Of a stretch of DNA of 64,000 nt, positions 1-11,920 are shown piece after piece. The notes below the pieces were generated by a model, which worked only from the letters and a program-made list of their open reading frames with translations, searched no databases and was not told the origin of the DNA. The DNA comes from Thalassia testudinum (lineage: Eukaryota > Streptophyta > Magnoliopsida > Alismatales > Hydrocharitaceae): contig JAZHRO010000046.1 in assembly GCA_037157565.1 (NCBI GenBank), positions 13,552,501-13,616,500 of the forward strand. Reading direction: 5' to 3'. The stretch's first letter is position 1. Each line of letters starts with the position of its first letter. Both the position numbers and the translations under genes were made by a program.

Positions 1-1125
1 CTTGGGTATGCTAACCTTTTCTTCATCAATTTCCTAGATGGGGTTTCCAGATGATTGAACTCCAGATGTGTCACAATCAGTTTCAAGGACCCCATCAGAT
101 GTCCCTTCCATAGATTTTTCGTTCATTTCAAAGTTAGTATTTGGGACATTAGAACTATCTATCGATTCAGATGTAGGCCTGGGTAAGATCTATTCTGGAT
201 AATTAAAGGGCTGGTGGGTGGGCTCGATGTAAGTAGAGGTTAGGATTGAATAAGATGTCATACTTAAGGTTAGATCCTCAACCCTGAGCGGCTTATCGCC
301 AACTTGTGACACACTCAGACTAGGTTTATCATGTTGTGCTTCCTGGATTCTATGAAGCTCCTTCATCATGTTATTAGTATTTCTTTTATTAGATTCTCTC
401 ATCTCCGAGAGCACTTGGAGCAATTGGGTAATCTTGGGATCACCGCAATGGTTAGGGGTTTGAGTGGGATGAGGATAATAATTTCTAGAGTTTCTAACCT
501 CACTCAAATCAGAATATCTATCATAATCAAGATTTGAATACATAGTGTAAGGATCATGTCCCTAGGTGGGTGCTGTGGTGTTATCCCAATAAGTAGGTGG
601 AGTGGGTTGGGTGAAAGTGGGATAATCTGCAAGGTATTTTTGGGGATAAGATTGATATCCTAGATACTGGGGTTTTGAGGCATATCCCTGACAAGGGAAG
701 AGGTGAGTCTGTTTGAAATGGTCAAGATAATTGGTCATGATGATTAGGTGCTGGTCCTGTAGGGAGAGTGTCTCTTGAGATTGTAGAGATCCTTGATATC
801 CATAGATTTGTGTGCAATTCTGTAAGGATGAGGTAGGCCTAGCTATTCCTGGGGAATATAAGGTGTAGGTAAGGGAATCAAGCCCCGGATGTTGAGGAGG
901 GTTCTCCCATCCTGATGAAGTTGGAGTCATGGGTGGGTTGAGATAGGGAGAAAAGGAGGAATAGTGGGATGAAAAAGAGTGTGGGTCCAAGTTCTCTTCA
1001 ATCAATTCTTCCTCATGGTGATTAGCTATTAGAGGAGGTTCAGAAATAGAACAATTAGGTCTTCTCCTTAGATTACTCTCTAAAGGTGGTACGAAATCAG
1101 GGTTCAGAGACCTTCTAGCATCCAT
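1..1125 (-). pseudogene. gag-like gene of pol-less element X (5' part)
   Basis: One minus-strand frame runs from an ATG at 1125 to the window edge with in-frame TAG codons at 562-564 and 190-192 and another near 40. The protein starts MDARRSLNP, which matches the GRRSLNP start of the autonomous gag of element B; I therefore prefer this ATG to the one at 1188. There follow a Pro/Tyr/Gln-rich middle, a likely coiled coil rich in Met, Glu, Lys and Asn (about 430-330) and, after the TAG at 190, an acidic Ser/Asp/Glu stretch. No capsid (retrotrans_gag) domain is visible between the N-terminus and the coiled coil. The layout resembles the NA gene at 40298-41881. Stops are TAG, as expected from C-to-T decay, but this is inference. 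The rest of X lies beyond base 1. Confidence 0.6.
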
Positions 1126-2610
1126 GTACCAGAAGAAAGTTGATAGATGAGAGAGAGAAGACAGATGAGAGAATACCCAATCAAGCAAACAAACTAAGCC
1201 TTAAAAGTGTATACCCTAATTAGACCTAACCCTGGAACCCCGAAATAAAATTGGGTTACATCAACCCTTGAATTACTTGGTTGGCCAGAAGGTTAGGACC
1301 TCCTAAGACACCCTGCACGGTAGGACACCACTAGAGGTTAACGTGGTTACCGCACCAACCTTTCTTGTCACCAGTTGACCAAAGTGGACAAGGCCTTGAT
1401 TTGAACCCAATCTAACTTCAAGTTACCAAGTATATTAGTCCTACATAGGGCACGTCTACTCACTTTTAGGCTTAGGACAGTGGTGCTTGGAGATGATGGG
1501 CATGAGGGGGGTATTTTCTCTTTAGAGATAGATTTGAAATGTGTAGTGCTCAAACAAAGGGTTCACAATACAAGCTTAATTGATGTAGTTGCTTTTAAGG
1601 CTCAAGTGCTTGTATTAGTGAATTTCAAAGTACACTTAGTTAAATATATTCAAACAATGGTTCTAGTGAGGCACATAAGAGATTTTGCAAGTCCCAATTA
1701 TTTGATAAATTTCCTTTAAGTATGGAGATGCAAGTGTGCTCTACATTAATGTGAAATCCTAAAAGCAGATAGTGCAAAATGATGCAATTTAAGTCCAATA
1801 GGACAAAAGTGGTCAGACCCAATTAGAGTAATCAATGGTCCTATTTCATCACCAACTAAGGCACTTAAGAAAATTTTTTTAGATTTTTTAATGCACGTTA
1901 TATAATTTTTCCATATTTAATAGTGTACTGGGGTCTTAAGTCTATTTTGACACCCAATTAGTGAATGATTTTTCCATGCAATCAAACATGCTGAAAATAT
2001 TTTTTTCTAATTTTTTTTGAGATTCTCAATGATCACAGGAATCCAACGCCACAAATTTTAGGTCAATCAAAGTAGTATAAAAATTCCTATGATTTGTTGA
2101 ATACCAAAAAGTCAGGAAGAAAAATAGACCTGATACCATTGCAGTCTGTGAATTTTTAAAAATTAAATATAGATCATATGCATACAAAATGTGGATAAAA
2201 ATTTCCTAACTTCAATACGTACATCCAGGAGAAATTTAGAATTTTTGGACATATAAAAATTTAGAAAATGATTTTTAAATCTTGAAATCTGTTGTAGTCT
2301 GAATTTTAAGGAGGTGATTTTGTTAATTTCCAAGAGCTACTGCCCACCAACAAGACCTTTTTTTTATAGAAAGTAAGCAAGCATAAGTAAATATTTCTAA
2401 CCTAAGGATCAAGTAAAGCACCTAATTTTTTTTGGATTGTTTTTATGTTGAAAGGAAATCTAACCTAATTAAGGTAAGGGTACTTACTTTGAGATACCAA
2501 CCCGCTTTCCTTTCATTATCGCACTTCTCCACAGATTTGATTCCTGCACACTTGCAGCAAATAAGAAGTAGATTAGTGGTCTAAAGTACGAAAGTGAAAG
2601 GCTAAAAATA
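1126..2610 (-). other. 5' untranslated region of element X
   Basis: AT-rich, no credible coding frame. It lies between the X gag start and the X primer-binding site remnant, in the position and length (about 1.5 kb) of the 5' leader of the related elements here. It holds the usual junction-like GC-richer patch near 1240-1440. Confidence 0.5.
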
Positions 2611-2627
2611 ACTCCGTGCCTCCCTGG
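2611..2627 (-). other. 3' half of the X primer-binding site, cut by element E
   Basis: Read on the minus strand this is CCAGGGAGGCACGGAGT, matching the tail of a PBS plus the GAGGCAACG that follows it in sibling elements. The first 11 bases of the PBS are missing here and are found at 11905-11920. CCAGG is one copy of the E target duplication. Confidence 0.65.
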
Positions 2628-4157
2628 TGATTGAATAGCAATCATAGGGCCTAATCAATCTAAATTAAGTCATATCCTAGCTTAACTTAGGAATAATGCA
2701 TGCATAAGTAGCATATTCGCATCTTAGTTGATTTATTTAGCAGTGTAGAGAATAATTCTATTTTAAAACACTAATTGGTATGTAATAATAATTATAGATG
2801 ACTCGGAGCTGTGAATGATCAATTCGACTGTTTGGATGGACTCAGAGCAACGATCGCAGTCCAACGACCCACAAAGTGTGTGGGAGTGTCTTCAAAAGAT
2901 GAGGGTGCGAGTAAGAGCTGTTGGGATGGCACCAATGGCCACAAACGCACTACGTTGCAAGCCTCTCAACGCTACACTAAAAGAAGACTCATCTTAGCTA
3001 TCGGATCATCATCGAACGGCTCAGGGCACGTGACTACAAAATAAGAAATGTGACACAAACAGGTGTGTAGTGCATTGGACAAGCGTGCTATAACGAGAGC
3101 GCGGTGCCCATTTGAGACGCACGGAGGGGAGCAATCATGCTTGACGTGAGGCGTGCAAAATTGGAGTGTTGGATGTAAATCGAGCAGCAATGAAGTGGCC
3201 ACATGACCCATCAGATGATTGTTGGATGCACACGTGCATGATGAAGTGCCATCACACACGGGTGCACGAACAACATGCGTTGAAAGCGCGACGTGGACTA
3301 CATCAGAGTCGTTGATCATTAGATTGAATGGCTGTGATCGAGCGTACACGATGCATGTGATGAGAATGCGGGGTGGTGGCTTTGGCGCACTCTTGACAAC
3401 ACGATGGCGATTAGACGACTACAAACATACCACGTGGTAGTAGCGGGTGGCATCGTGCGTTGGAGGAGTGATAAGAGCACGATCTTGTCGTGATCATGAC
3501 TGTCTGATCACAATCAGACAACCACGATGAAGGTTGGACATGCGCGCGCTGAGCTCGCACTGAGGGTGCGATTTGGATGCAATCTGAGATGAAGATCTCT
3601 AGATCAACGACCCTCATTTGCTCCAACTTGATGGCACTGTTAAGGGCTCTAAAATACCCTTTTTGCTCCCCTAATTTGCCAATTTAAGAGGCCAAGGACT
3701 CCCCATACGAGGCAATTCCACCACCGAGCAATCTCCCTCTCTAAAGCCACTTTAAGAGCTCTTCCTCCAAGCTCTTCCAAACTGCCCCCTTACCACCAAA
3801 GGGGTCAGTCCTACTGCTTTCTTTGAAGCTCTCCAAGGCCACCGAAGCACTTCTTGCTGGAGCACCATTAGTGCTCTGATCTCTGCTCTCATCTCTCTAT
3901 ATTGTTGTTCTTTATTTGCATTTGAAGTAGTTGAAGCATGTATCTAGAATCGATCATCTATATATGAAGCTTTATTTTTATTTTGTTTCTTCTCATTAGA
4001 AAATAATTGCAATAAAAATCAAAATCAAAGTCGCCATATTTCACCACCTTGAGATCAACCGAACTCATGTCTCGTTACAAAAATGTTTTGTTGAATCAGA
4101 TTTTGCGCTATATTATGACGTTTTAAAATCAAAAGCTACGATTTCACGATCCCAACA
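2628..4157 (+). repeat. LTR-A, 5' LTR of element E
   Basis: Starts TGATTG-AATAG-CAATCA and ends CCCAACA, directly before a decayed PBS, so it is a 5' LTR in plus orientation. It aligns in reverse complement with 11921-13041 plus 15777-16294 (for example the blocks at 2640-2900, 3040-3130 and 3600-4150). It carries GATC-centred palindromes, including TGTCTGAT-CACA-ATCAGACA at 3501-3520. Length 1530 bp against about 1640 for its partner. The opposite orientation of its partner LTR is explained by the inversion described in the findings. Confidence 0.85.
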
Positions 4158-4159
4158 AA

Positions 4160-4177
4160 TGACGTCATTGACAGGGA
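4160..4177 (+). other. primer-binding site of element E (decayed)
   Basis: TGACGTCATTGACAGGGA, followed by GGCAACG. It differs from TGGCGCCGTTGCCGGGGA at five positions, four of them G-to-A or C-to-T, consistent with decay of methylated cytosines. It sits 2 bases after the LTR end. Confidence 0.75.
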
Positions 4178-5651
4178 GGCAACGTGATTTTTGATTCTTG
4201 ATTTTTGTGCTTAAATATGACACATTTTCTCTACTTGGTTTGTGGTTGGCAAGTACACAAGATCGAGTGAAAAATCTGCACATGCATCAAGCATAAGTGA
4301 AGAAATCAGGTACGCACCATATCTTAGGTTTTACGATTTCCTTTGAATCTTAGGTTAGATTTGAAAAAAAAAATTCACAAATTCAAAAAAATATATCTTT
4401 CTTGGGAAAAGGCTTATTTTTATTTAAAAACCTTTTCAAAACCCTTTTTGTGGTTTTCTGAAATTCAGCCTAAATGTTTTTAGCAAATTAAAAAATCATT
4501 TGCCAAAGATTTAGTGATTCAAAAATTTTGAAACTCAGGCAAAAGTTATATTTTCAAATTATCTTTCCAATGCCATCTTTTTCTTGAAAACATTTGATTT
4601 GCAAAATTTTTAAAAGTTCATGAAATGTACGGGGTCAAATAGATTGAGATCCAGATTTTTCTAATCTTCAAAACGTGATTTCAAAGAACACATAAATTTG
4701 ATTTGACTAAAAATGGTGGGGTTGAAATATTATTAAGTTAGCTTTCATTTTCATATTTTTCTTGAATTTTTGGAGCACGGTTGATACTGTTTCAAAAAGA
4801 AAAATCGACATTGGGTCAAAATCCTTGGTCTGAGCCCTTGTGAGTTAAAAATCTGTATTTATTTATTTGGAATAGTAAAAATAGTGAAAAAATATTCTTT
4901 GAAAAACTTATTGAAAAAGGAATCCTCCTGCCAAATTTTATTTCATTTGGATTCAATTGCATCTTAGAGAATATTTTCAAGATGATTGTGGTCTACTGAT
5001 TGATATCTAGTCAAATTTCATGAACCCTAAGTTTAACCTTTAGGGTTACATTTAGAGACCACTTTGGACGATCTTGGATTCAATCGAGTCCAGTGACTAA
5101 TCGGTGAGTTAAGTCACCTTGTGGATCACTTACCAAACACCCAAATTGAAGAAAAGGTTAACAAAATTCTTGAAAATATATTAATTAACCTGCATTTGTC
5201 TTTTAACTACTAAGAGGATCTAAATCTCTTTGGCAAAATCGAGTGTCTAGCCTGCGGGGTAGTGCCAAACAACTATGGCTAAGGGGTATTAAGGACCTGG
5301 AGGTGCAATCCAAAGGAAGAGCCTTCCTCTTAGTTCCCTTCGTAACAGACTGTCTCGATTAGCTTAAGAGGCAAAAATCATTTTCAACCGGTCTCTTGAA
5401 GAATTTCTTCAACAATTAACACCATTAACAAAATATCTGGTCATCTGATTCTAAAGGACCAACTTGATTAACAGGGCCTTAGCCTTGTTTGACTTGGCTA
5501 CACCAACCCTTGTCGTTGGTGTATGCAAGGAAGGAGGTCTTTAAGAGCTGAATTGGCTGGGCCTTGGGAACCAAACCCAAGGCAGTGAAGGCGACTTTTC
5601 GCATCTCTCGATTCTTCTTCTAAACCCTCTTCTTCTTCCTGATTAGTTAAG
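4178..5651 (+). other. 5' untranslated region of element E
   Basis: About 1.5 kb, AT-rich, without a coding frame. It ends at a candidate gag ATG. A GC-richer patch at 5230-5360 resembles the pre-gag patch in the other elements of this window (for example 40020-40160). Confidence 0.6.
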
Positions 5652-5758
5652 ATGGCTAATCCTAATCCTAGGCCTGGCCCTGGTCAGGGCCCTGAAATCT
5701 TGACCCGATGGCTCATCTGGAAGCCAAGGTCATTGAGTCCGATCAAAGGTATCAACAG
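5652..5758 (+). pseudogene. N-terminal fragment of element E gag
   Basis: ATG at 5652 opens MANPNPRPGPGQGPE; a one-base shift gives MAHLEAKVIESDQRYQQK, which looks like the coiled-coil start of an Athila-type gag. The frame then runs abruptly into LTR-D sequence at about 5758. The rest of gag begins at 35653 on the opposite strand with an equivalent segment (LNIDRILNTLDLMQ and then the DFYD block). The two pieces are the two sides of one inversion breakpoint. Confidence 0.6.
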
Positions 5759-5766
5759 AAGCTAAG
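5750..5766. other. left breakpoint of a ~29.9-kb inversion
   Basis: To the left is E gag; to the right is the interior of LTR-D (aligned with about 49890 of the full copy at 47851-50438, reverse complement). The reciprocal join of the other two halves is at about 35654. No long repeat is visible at the joint; at most a few bases could overlap. Confidence 0.75.
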
Positions 5767-7807
5767 TTAGCTCGGGAGTTCCTAACAGAAGCAGGTCCAA
5801 ATCAACCCAACTTTAAATAAGTTGAGACCAGCTCAACTTAGCTCTACTACTCAAGCTTAGCTGCTAGCAAAAGAATTAGCTAGCTAAGTTGAGTAGCTGA
5901 GCTCCTGAGAAGACCTCTTCAGTCACCATCAGCTCCAGGTAGATCTACTCAGCTTCAGTGCAGCTCCTCTCAGCTCCTCCTCTCAAACCCTAGCTCTTTC
6001 CATCTCCTCTCTCTAATCATCTACTAGCTAGGCTAGCTTAGTTAGCTTGGATCTACCTAAGTCCACCTCCATGGCTACCAACCTTAACCCTAAAACTTCA
6101 CCCCAACCAAACTCCACTTAACCACCACTTCACCCTAAGCTACCTCCACTCTAACTTGGCCCCAACACACTACACCCTTTAACACCACCACCATCTCTAA
6201 GAGCCACCAAAAAGCCCACTCCAACCACCTCCATAACTACCTATATTTTGGTGCCAACCCTAGCACTCCATCTCTACCATACACCTATCTCCTAAACCAT
6301 CCTGGCCCTTCCCTCTTTGGCGCCAATTTAAACCTTTTAGAACACCCCCCCTTGGCACCAATTCTGGTATCCCTTCACCACATAACCACCACTTAGACAT
6401 CCCCTCCTTTGGTGCCAAATAACACCCATCATCAAATCACCTAACTACCCCCATAATCCCATCTTGACCATCCATCATTCCCACACCAAAAATACCACCT
6501 TCTAGAACCCAATTTTGGTGCCAACCCTAACCTATATCTCCACCCTCCATCTACACCATGAACCCATCTCCACCTTACACCTCAAGCCCTTCTAGAATCC
6601 ACCATACTTGGTGCCAAAATAAGGTGGCACCACCATCTTGGACAGCCACCAAATACCCCCCTTCATGTCCCTTAGTTTAGCACCAAGTAACCTTGACCTT
6701 AGGACCCGACAACCACCACCTATGAGCCATCCTATCCATCCACCATGAAGCACCAACTTCCCCTTCAAACCCTTTGATTAGGTGCCAACTAACCCTTGCC
6801 CTAGGATCACCTAACTACCCCATTTAACCATCATATTCTTCCACATAATCTCCACCAAACCCCCCTCCTTAGCCCTCCTATTAATAGCCCATCTAACCAC
6901 CATTAAACTTAACCCTTGGCTACATTTTTTCTAACATACTTCCACCTATAGCCACCACCAAATTTGGCCAAGAAGAAGAAGAAGAAGAAGATTAAGTAGA
7001 CAACCTTGTCTCCTTGGTGCCTTCCCCTCTTCCCTTCTCTCTTGAGCCAAGCCAAGAGGTTAATTTCCAAGGGGACGTCCAAGCATTGGAGGAAAGCATA
7101 GGGTGGTCCACATCCACCCTAAGGAGGAGATTTGAGAGTGGAAATCTCCCACTCTAGGAGGAGCAAGGCACGCCCCATCTAGGGTTTGCCAAGGAGGAGA
7201 ATTCTCATCTACTTGGAGGAACACTTCAAGGAAGGAGTTGGAAGACCCTTTCTAAGCCCAAGAGCAGCTGAGCTTGGAGCAAGGATTCTTTCCTCTTCAT
7301 CATCATCATCAAGAGGATTTTGTTTATTTCTTTTGTATTTTTACTTTTGTGGTAGAAGCATTCCACTACAAGAATTTCTGTAAAATAATTTTCTCCTCAA
7401 TATAAGTTGCCTTTCAAATTTCTGTTACAATTTATATTTCTATTTTCCTTTAGTTAGTGCACTCACATTCTCTCTCTAATTATACTAGGTCTTCACGTAC
7501 CTAGGGTGAGCTTAAATTAAGAGAGATTTTTTCTACCACTTAGATAATTGTGTATGTGTAGTCTCTATTTCACTTCATATTGCTCATTATTTCTAAAACC
7601 TCAAAAAAATTACATATTCAAAAATCCAAAAATAGAAAGTTGATTTTTGTATCTCAAGCAAGAGATTTTCTAAATTGCATTTCTGCCTCCCTTGGGATGA
7701 CCCGAATACTTGCTAAGTACTCAATGTTTATAAATTTCAAAAGCGATCAGATTCACGCGTACGATGATAAAAATCATGATTTACAAATTGCATGTTTTCT
7801 CACATCA
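5759..7807 (+). repeat. LTR-D, 3' four-fifths (3' LTR of element M)
   Basis: Aligns in reverse complement with 47851 to about 49890 of the full LTR-D at 47851-50438. It holds an AGCT-rich zone (5760-6050), at least seven TTGGYGCCAA-type palindromes (6246-6790), and the U5 motif CTGCCTCCCTTGGGATGACC at 7684-7703, and ends ACATCA. The first ~510 bases of this LTR are at 35654-36162. ORFs such as 7186-7383 are chance frames. Confidence 0.8.
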
Positions 7808-9193
7808 CCGTTCCCACGTAGAATAGGGAGAGGGCTTCTCCTCCTTGCTTTGTCACCAAGCTTCTGGACAAAGAACTCAGCCCAATTCCCCCTTTTTAGG
7901 CTCCATCCTCAACCTCCTTCTTCCTCACTGGCGGCATCTCCGGTGACCTCCCTCCATTCGTCCTCTAGCTAAATTACATTAGGGCTTTTTCTTCTCTCTC
8001 CGTCAATTAGGTTTAGGCCAATTTTTAGCTTCGTTCTCCGACTCTGGCAACCACCACCACACCCACCTTCATCGCTAAACCTCATCCGCCCTCCTTCGCC
8101 TCAATTAGACATGGCAAAAGCATGCTTACACCTCCATGACACTTTCGCCCAACTCAATTTAGCCATCCATCGCCTCCCCGACCCTCCTCCATTAATGGTG
8201 GCAAAGTTCCTTTGGAGCTTCATTAACAGCCACCTTCGACCACCCTTGTCCCCAATCTCCTTAGGCCTTTTGTCTGGCGAATAGCATCAAACCTTTCTGC
8301 GGTTTTAAATGGTCCGGTAGGCCATGTTACATCTTTGCAGATAATCCACTAGATTTGGGTTCTTCTACGGCATCAAGTAGACGGCTCTGATGAGCCACAC
8401 ACGAGAGCAGCACCTCCTCTCATTGCGGATTCCCCTGAGGAGCATCTCCGGCCATTGGATTAGCAATCCACAGCCAATTGACCAGCCAATTGATTGCACC
8501 TCCTCCTCAAGAAGAAACAAAGAAGAAAGTCGAGCTCCATAGTCCCACATCGTGGGGCTCTAAATTTGAAATGCCTTCATAACCTTCAGTGCTCCTTACC
8601 CTATTGCCCAAGATCATGGGGGGTCGAGTCCTCCACACGCATGCCTATACGCACGCACACACTTGCCCATGCCCATGCGAGTGTGGGCCTGGTTCTAGAC
8701 CTAAGAAAAGAGACTGAGGAAGAGGTTGGGCCGAGAGAGAAAGAGGGTTTTTATCTGACAGATCTAGGCACAGACGTCCTGACTTAGATCCAAATTTGAC
8801 ATTTATGACATCTGTGGTCCTCTTTGGACAACTGGTTGTGGCCTTATGTTCACACAGGCCTTTTGATTGAGAAATTGGTTAAGTGTTGGTTAAGGCTTTG
8901 TGTGCTGAACTAAAACAAAATTTTTTGGCCTTTAACTCATTTATTTTTTACTCTTGTGAATTTAAATCTTTATCTATTTTGAGAGTAATATTCATTACGT
9001 ATTTTATTCAGTTCTTAATCAGATTATTATGCTCATTTTTATACTCAATCAGTGGTTGAAATGCACATCATGTGCTCCTTGCGAATGACCTCGGAACTCA
9101 TGTTTTTTGAGCACTATAAATTTTAAATGTCGATCCATTTTCATTGACTATACTATAACGCATTATTTCAAACTTGATGAGAATGAGTTAACA
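7808..9193 (+). repeat. LTR-C, 3' part (3' LTR of element N)
   Basis: The stretch from 8900 to 9193 aligns with the U5 end of LTR-C at 57850-58094 (for example the CGAAYGAYCTCGRAC and CTATACTATRACGC blocks) and ends GTTAACA. The matching 5' part is at 50439-51527 on the other strand. The first five bases, CCGTT, are one copy of the element M target duplication; the other, CCGCT on the minus strand, is 50439-50443. Confidence 0.7.
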
Positions 9194-10036
9194 AGCAACA
9201 CTATGGTTGACATTGATAGATTTTGATTGATAAAAGTTTTAAGAGAGCTTCATGGCAGCAGAGTGTTAATAGAAGAAATAAGTATGGTTCTGGGAATTCC
9301 CATCAGAAAGGATCTGAATTGAAAAATGAATCATCAAATAAAAGGCATGAGGATGATGCTTTGTTGGGTGGGGTTCTCCTCCTTTATGGGAACTCAACCC
9401 ATATGTATGGGCCTTTGGTGGTGTGCAAGGGAAAATATGATATATTGTAAATTGGATACTAAGCATCCAATTGACTACCACATATCCACAATCAAAGCAT
9501 TTGAAAAAATACAATATCACATTACAACATTAACTTTAAAGTGTATGTTGATTGCAAATATAAAAAATCTAAAAGAACTAACTTTTTCCTTCACTTCTTC
9601 TCACTTGATTGTCCTTATCCAAAATGCTAGGGCTTATATCATAGTCATTCACTAGCAACTGTTTCCACTCAAATTGGGACGTAATTATGAGAATAAGAAA
9701 AAGAAACATGAGGACCAACAACCTTACAATGATTGTAACCCCTGCTTATAACCTAACAAGGCAAGAATTAAACAAGGAGACATATAAGGTGAAAATCTCG
9801 CATACATAAGGTGACTTATCTATCGAATTTGCAATGATTGCTTTTCGATGACTCCTTCCTCTCTTTTAAAACTACTTGAATTCTTCGAACACCTTGAAGG
9901 CTCCCTAGAGGTCCTTCTCCTCTATCCCGTTGTCAATGTTGTCACAAAAGCCGATGAGGACATCATCAAGGGAGTGGTGGAGACACTACAAGTCCCCGAG
10001 TGCCCTCCTGCTCACGTACAGACACCCACCAGCGGT
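9194..10036. other. unclassified sequence between LTR-C and LTR-X
   Basis: AT-rich sequence with no LTR, PBS or pol motif that I recognise. It is flanked by the outer ends of two LTRs, so it may be the oldest target DNA in the window. Two short plus-strand frames (9223-9450 and 9848-10042, the latter rich in Leu/Val/Glu) have no family I can name and no visible gene signals. Confidence 0.4.
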
Positions 10037-11901
10037 TGGTAACAACCTAATTTATTACCCTAATTGGCTTAATCTAGGTCTAACTCCTTAGTAAAATCAT
10101 GCATTAGGTATATAAATACTGCATTGAGAGAATGGCTGCATATTTAGCCTTTGTATTTGTTTTATGAATAGTTATCTAATTTTAGTCTTTTGTGAATAAT
10201 GTAGGTAATGACTTAGAATAATCCGGAGCATTGAAGAATAAAAGCTGGATAGAAAAAGAAGCTGCAGCAGAGCTAGGAGTTGCTTGAAGAGTAAAGCTAA
10301 AATAAAGAAGGAATGAAGAAACAAAAATAGAGAAAGAAAGAGAGGGACTAGGATAACCATGCCCTATCCTTAAAACCCTAGGACAACCTTATCCTAATAC
10401 TTATCCCTAAACCAGCTCAAAACTAGATATTTGAGCTCAGAAGCTAAAATCAAGGATAACATTATCCATGTACCTATCCACCCTATCCATAGACCTATCC
10501 TACTATTCATAACCCTAGTCCACCTATCCTATATCCTATTCCTAGCCTAGAAACCTATTTAGGTTCATACCTAATTGATGCAGTTTGAGTTAATTGGGCT
10601 AGCCACTAGTCAATTGGGTCCATGGGACCTCATTGGACTAAACCTGAGTTGACTAGACTCAATTGAGTCTAATCATGCCTAACCTAAACCTATTAGACCT
10701 AGCCACATCCAATTAGGTGAAGTATAACCTAATTGGATGCAACCAACCCTGATTAGGTTCAGTTGGAACCTAATTATGTCAACCTAATTAGACTTAGTAA
10801 GTCTAGTTGGACCTAACCCAAATCCAATTGGGTGTACTTACACCTAATTGGGGTTACACCTATCTAAATTAGGTCACCATAGATCCAATTAGGTCCACAT
10901 CTACACCACTTAGTCAAATTTGACCCAATTAGATTAGAATTTAACCTAACCTAGGTTGAACCAACCCAAACCCAATTAGACCCACAACCTAGGTCTACAA
11001 AACTCACGCACCCACACCCACACATGTTCACACACACACATCCACACATACTCTTTCTTAAGCCTAAGCAAGAGGTTTATCCTCTTAACCGCCCAACATG
11101 AGAAAAATCGTATCTCTTTGACCTTTCTTATGGAAAGATCAAAAGAGATAAGATCTTTTGATAACACCAAGAACTAATCTACACTCTTGATCCTAGAATC
11201 TAAGGCCATCCTCCTACACCCACAGCCTACCATCTATGGCTTCCTTAGGAAGCCATATGGATGGCCAACCACCCACACACCATACCCTTGGATCATCATC
11301 CAAGGGTGAACCACTCCCTTGAATCATCATCCAAGGGTGAACCACTCCCTTGAATTGCTAGCCTATACCTAACCCTTAAATCTAGACCCTATGACTCGCA
11401 TTAAACCTACAATCCTATAAAAACACTTAGCCTCTACCACTTAGGAAAAAAAAAGGAGCCTTAGTATAATTTAGTCTACCATAGTCCATGCCCTCCACCT
11501 CTCTCTACCTTTACGCTCTCCAGTCTTCTTCTATCCAGTGCCCTGGATCTGAAGCTCCGCCAGAAGCTTCGCACAAGCATCCCACAAGTGGCTCCTCTCT
11601 CTCTCTATTCTTTCTTTAGATTATTTACTTTGATTCATTGTTGTAATCTTGCTATATATTTCATTTGCAAGACTCTCTTCAAGATTGAAATAAAAATTTA
11701 GGATTCCTTTGATATCCATGTCTCATTTGATATTTGTGTTCTATCTTGCCATATATAACTGTGAAAGGTTTAAGATATCGACTGCCTCCTTATGTTTGAC
11801 CCGGACCCCTTATAGTTCAGTATTAAAAATTTAATGGAACACTTTATTTACGCGCTACAATGATCGCATATATTTTAATCGCATAGATGTGTCAAGCATC
11901 A
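10037..11901 (+). repeat. LTR-X, 5' LTR of element X
   Basis: Starts TGGTAACAACC (GGTAA pairs with TTACC 12 bases on) and ends AAGCATCA right before a PBS. The zone 10560-10990 is a degenerate repeat of CCTAATTGG/CCAATTGG-type half-palindromes. The U5 motif CTGCCTCCTTATGTTTGACC is at 11780-11800. Candidate TATA boxes are TATATAAATA at 10109 and TATAAAAA at 11416; the second is better placed. The left end is less certain than the right end. Confidence 0.6.
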
Positions 11902-11904
11902 ATT

Positions 11905-11920
11905 TGGCGCTGTTGTTGGG
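11905..11920 (+). other. 5' part of the X primer-binding site, cut by element E
   Basis: TGGCGCTGTTGTTGGG matches 13 of the first 16 bases of TGGCGCCGTTGCCGGGGA, all differences being C-to-T. LTR-A begins at the next base. TTGGG is the second, decayed copy of the E target duplication (CCAGG at 2623-2627 read on the minus strand; both derive from CCGGG). Confidence 0.75.
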
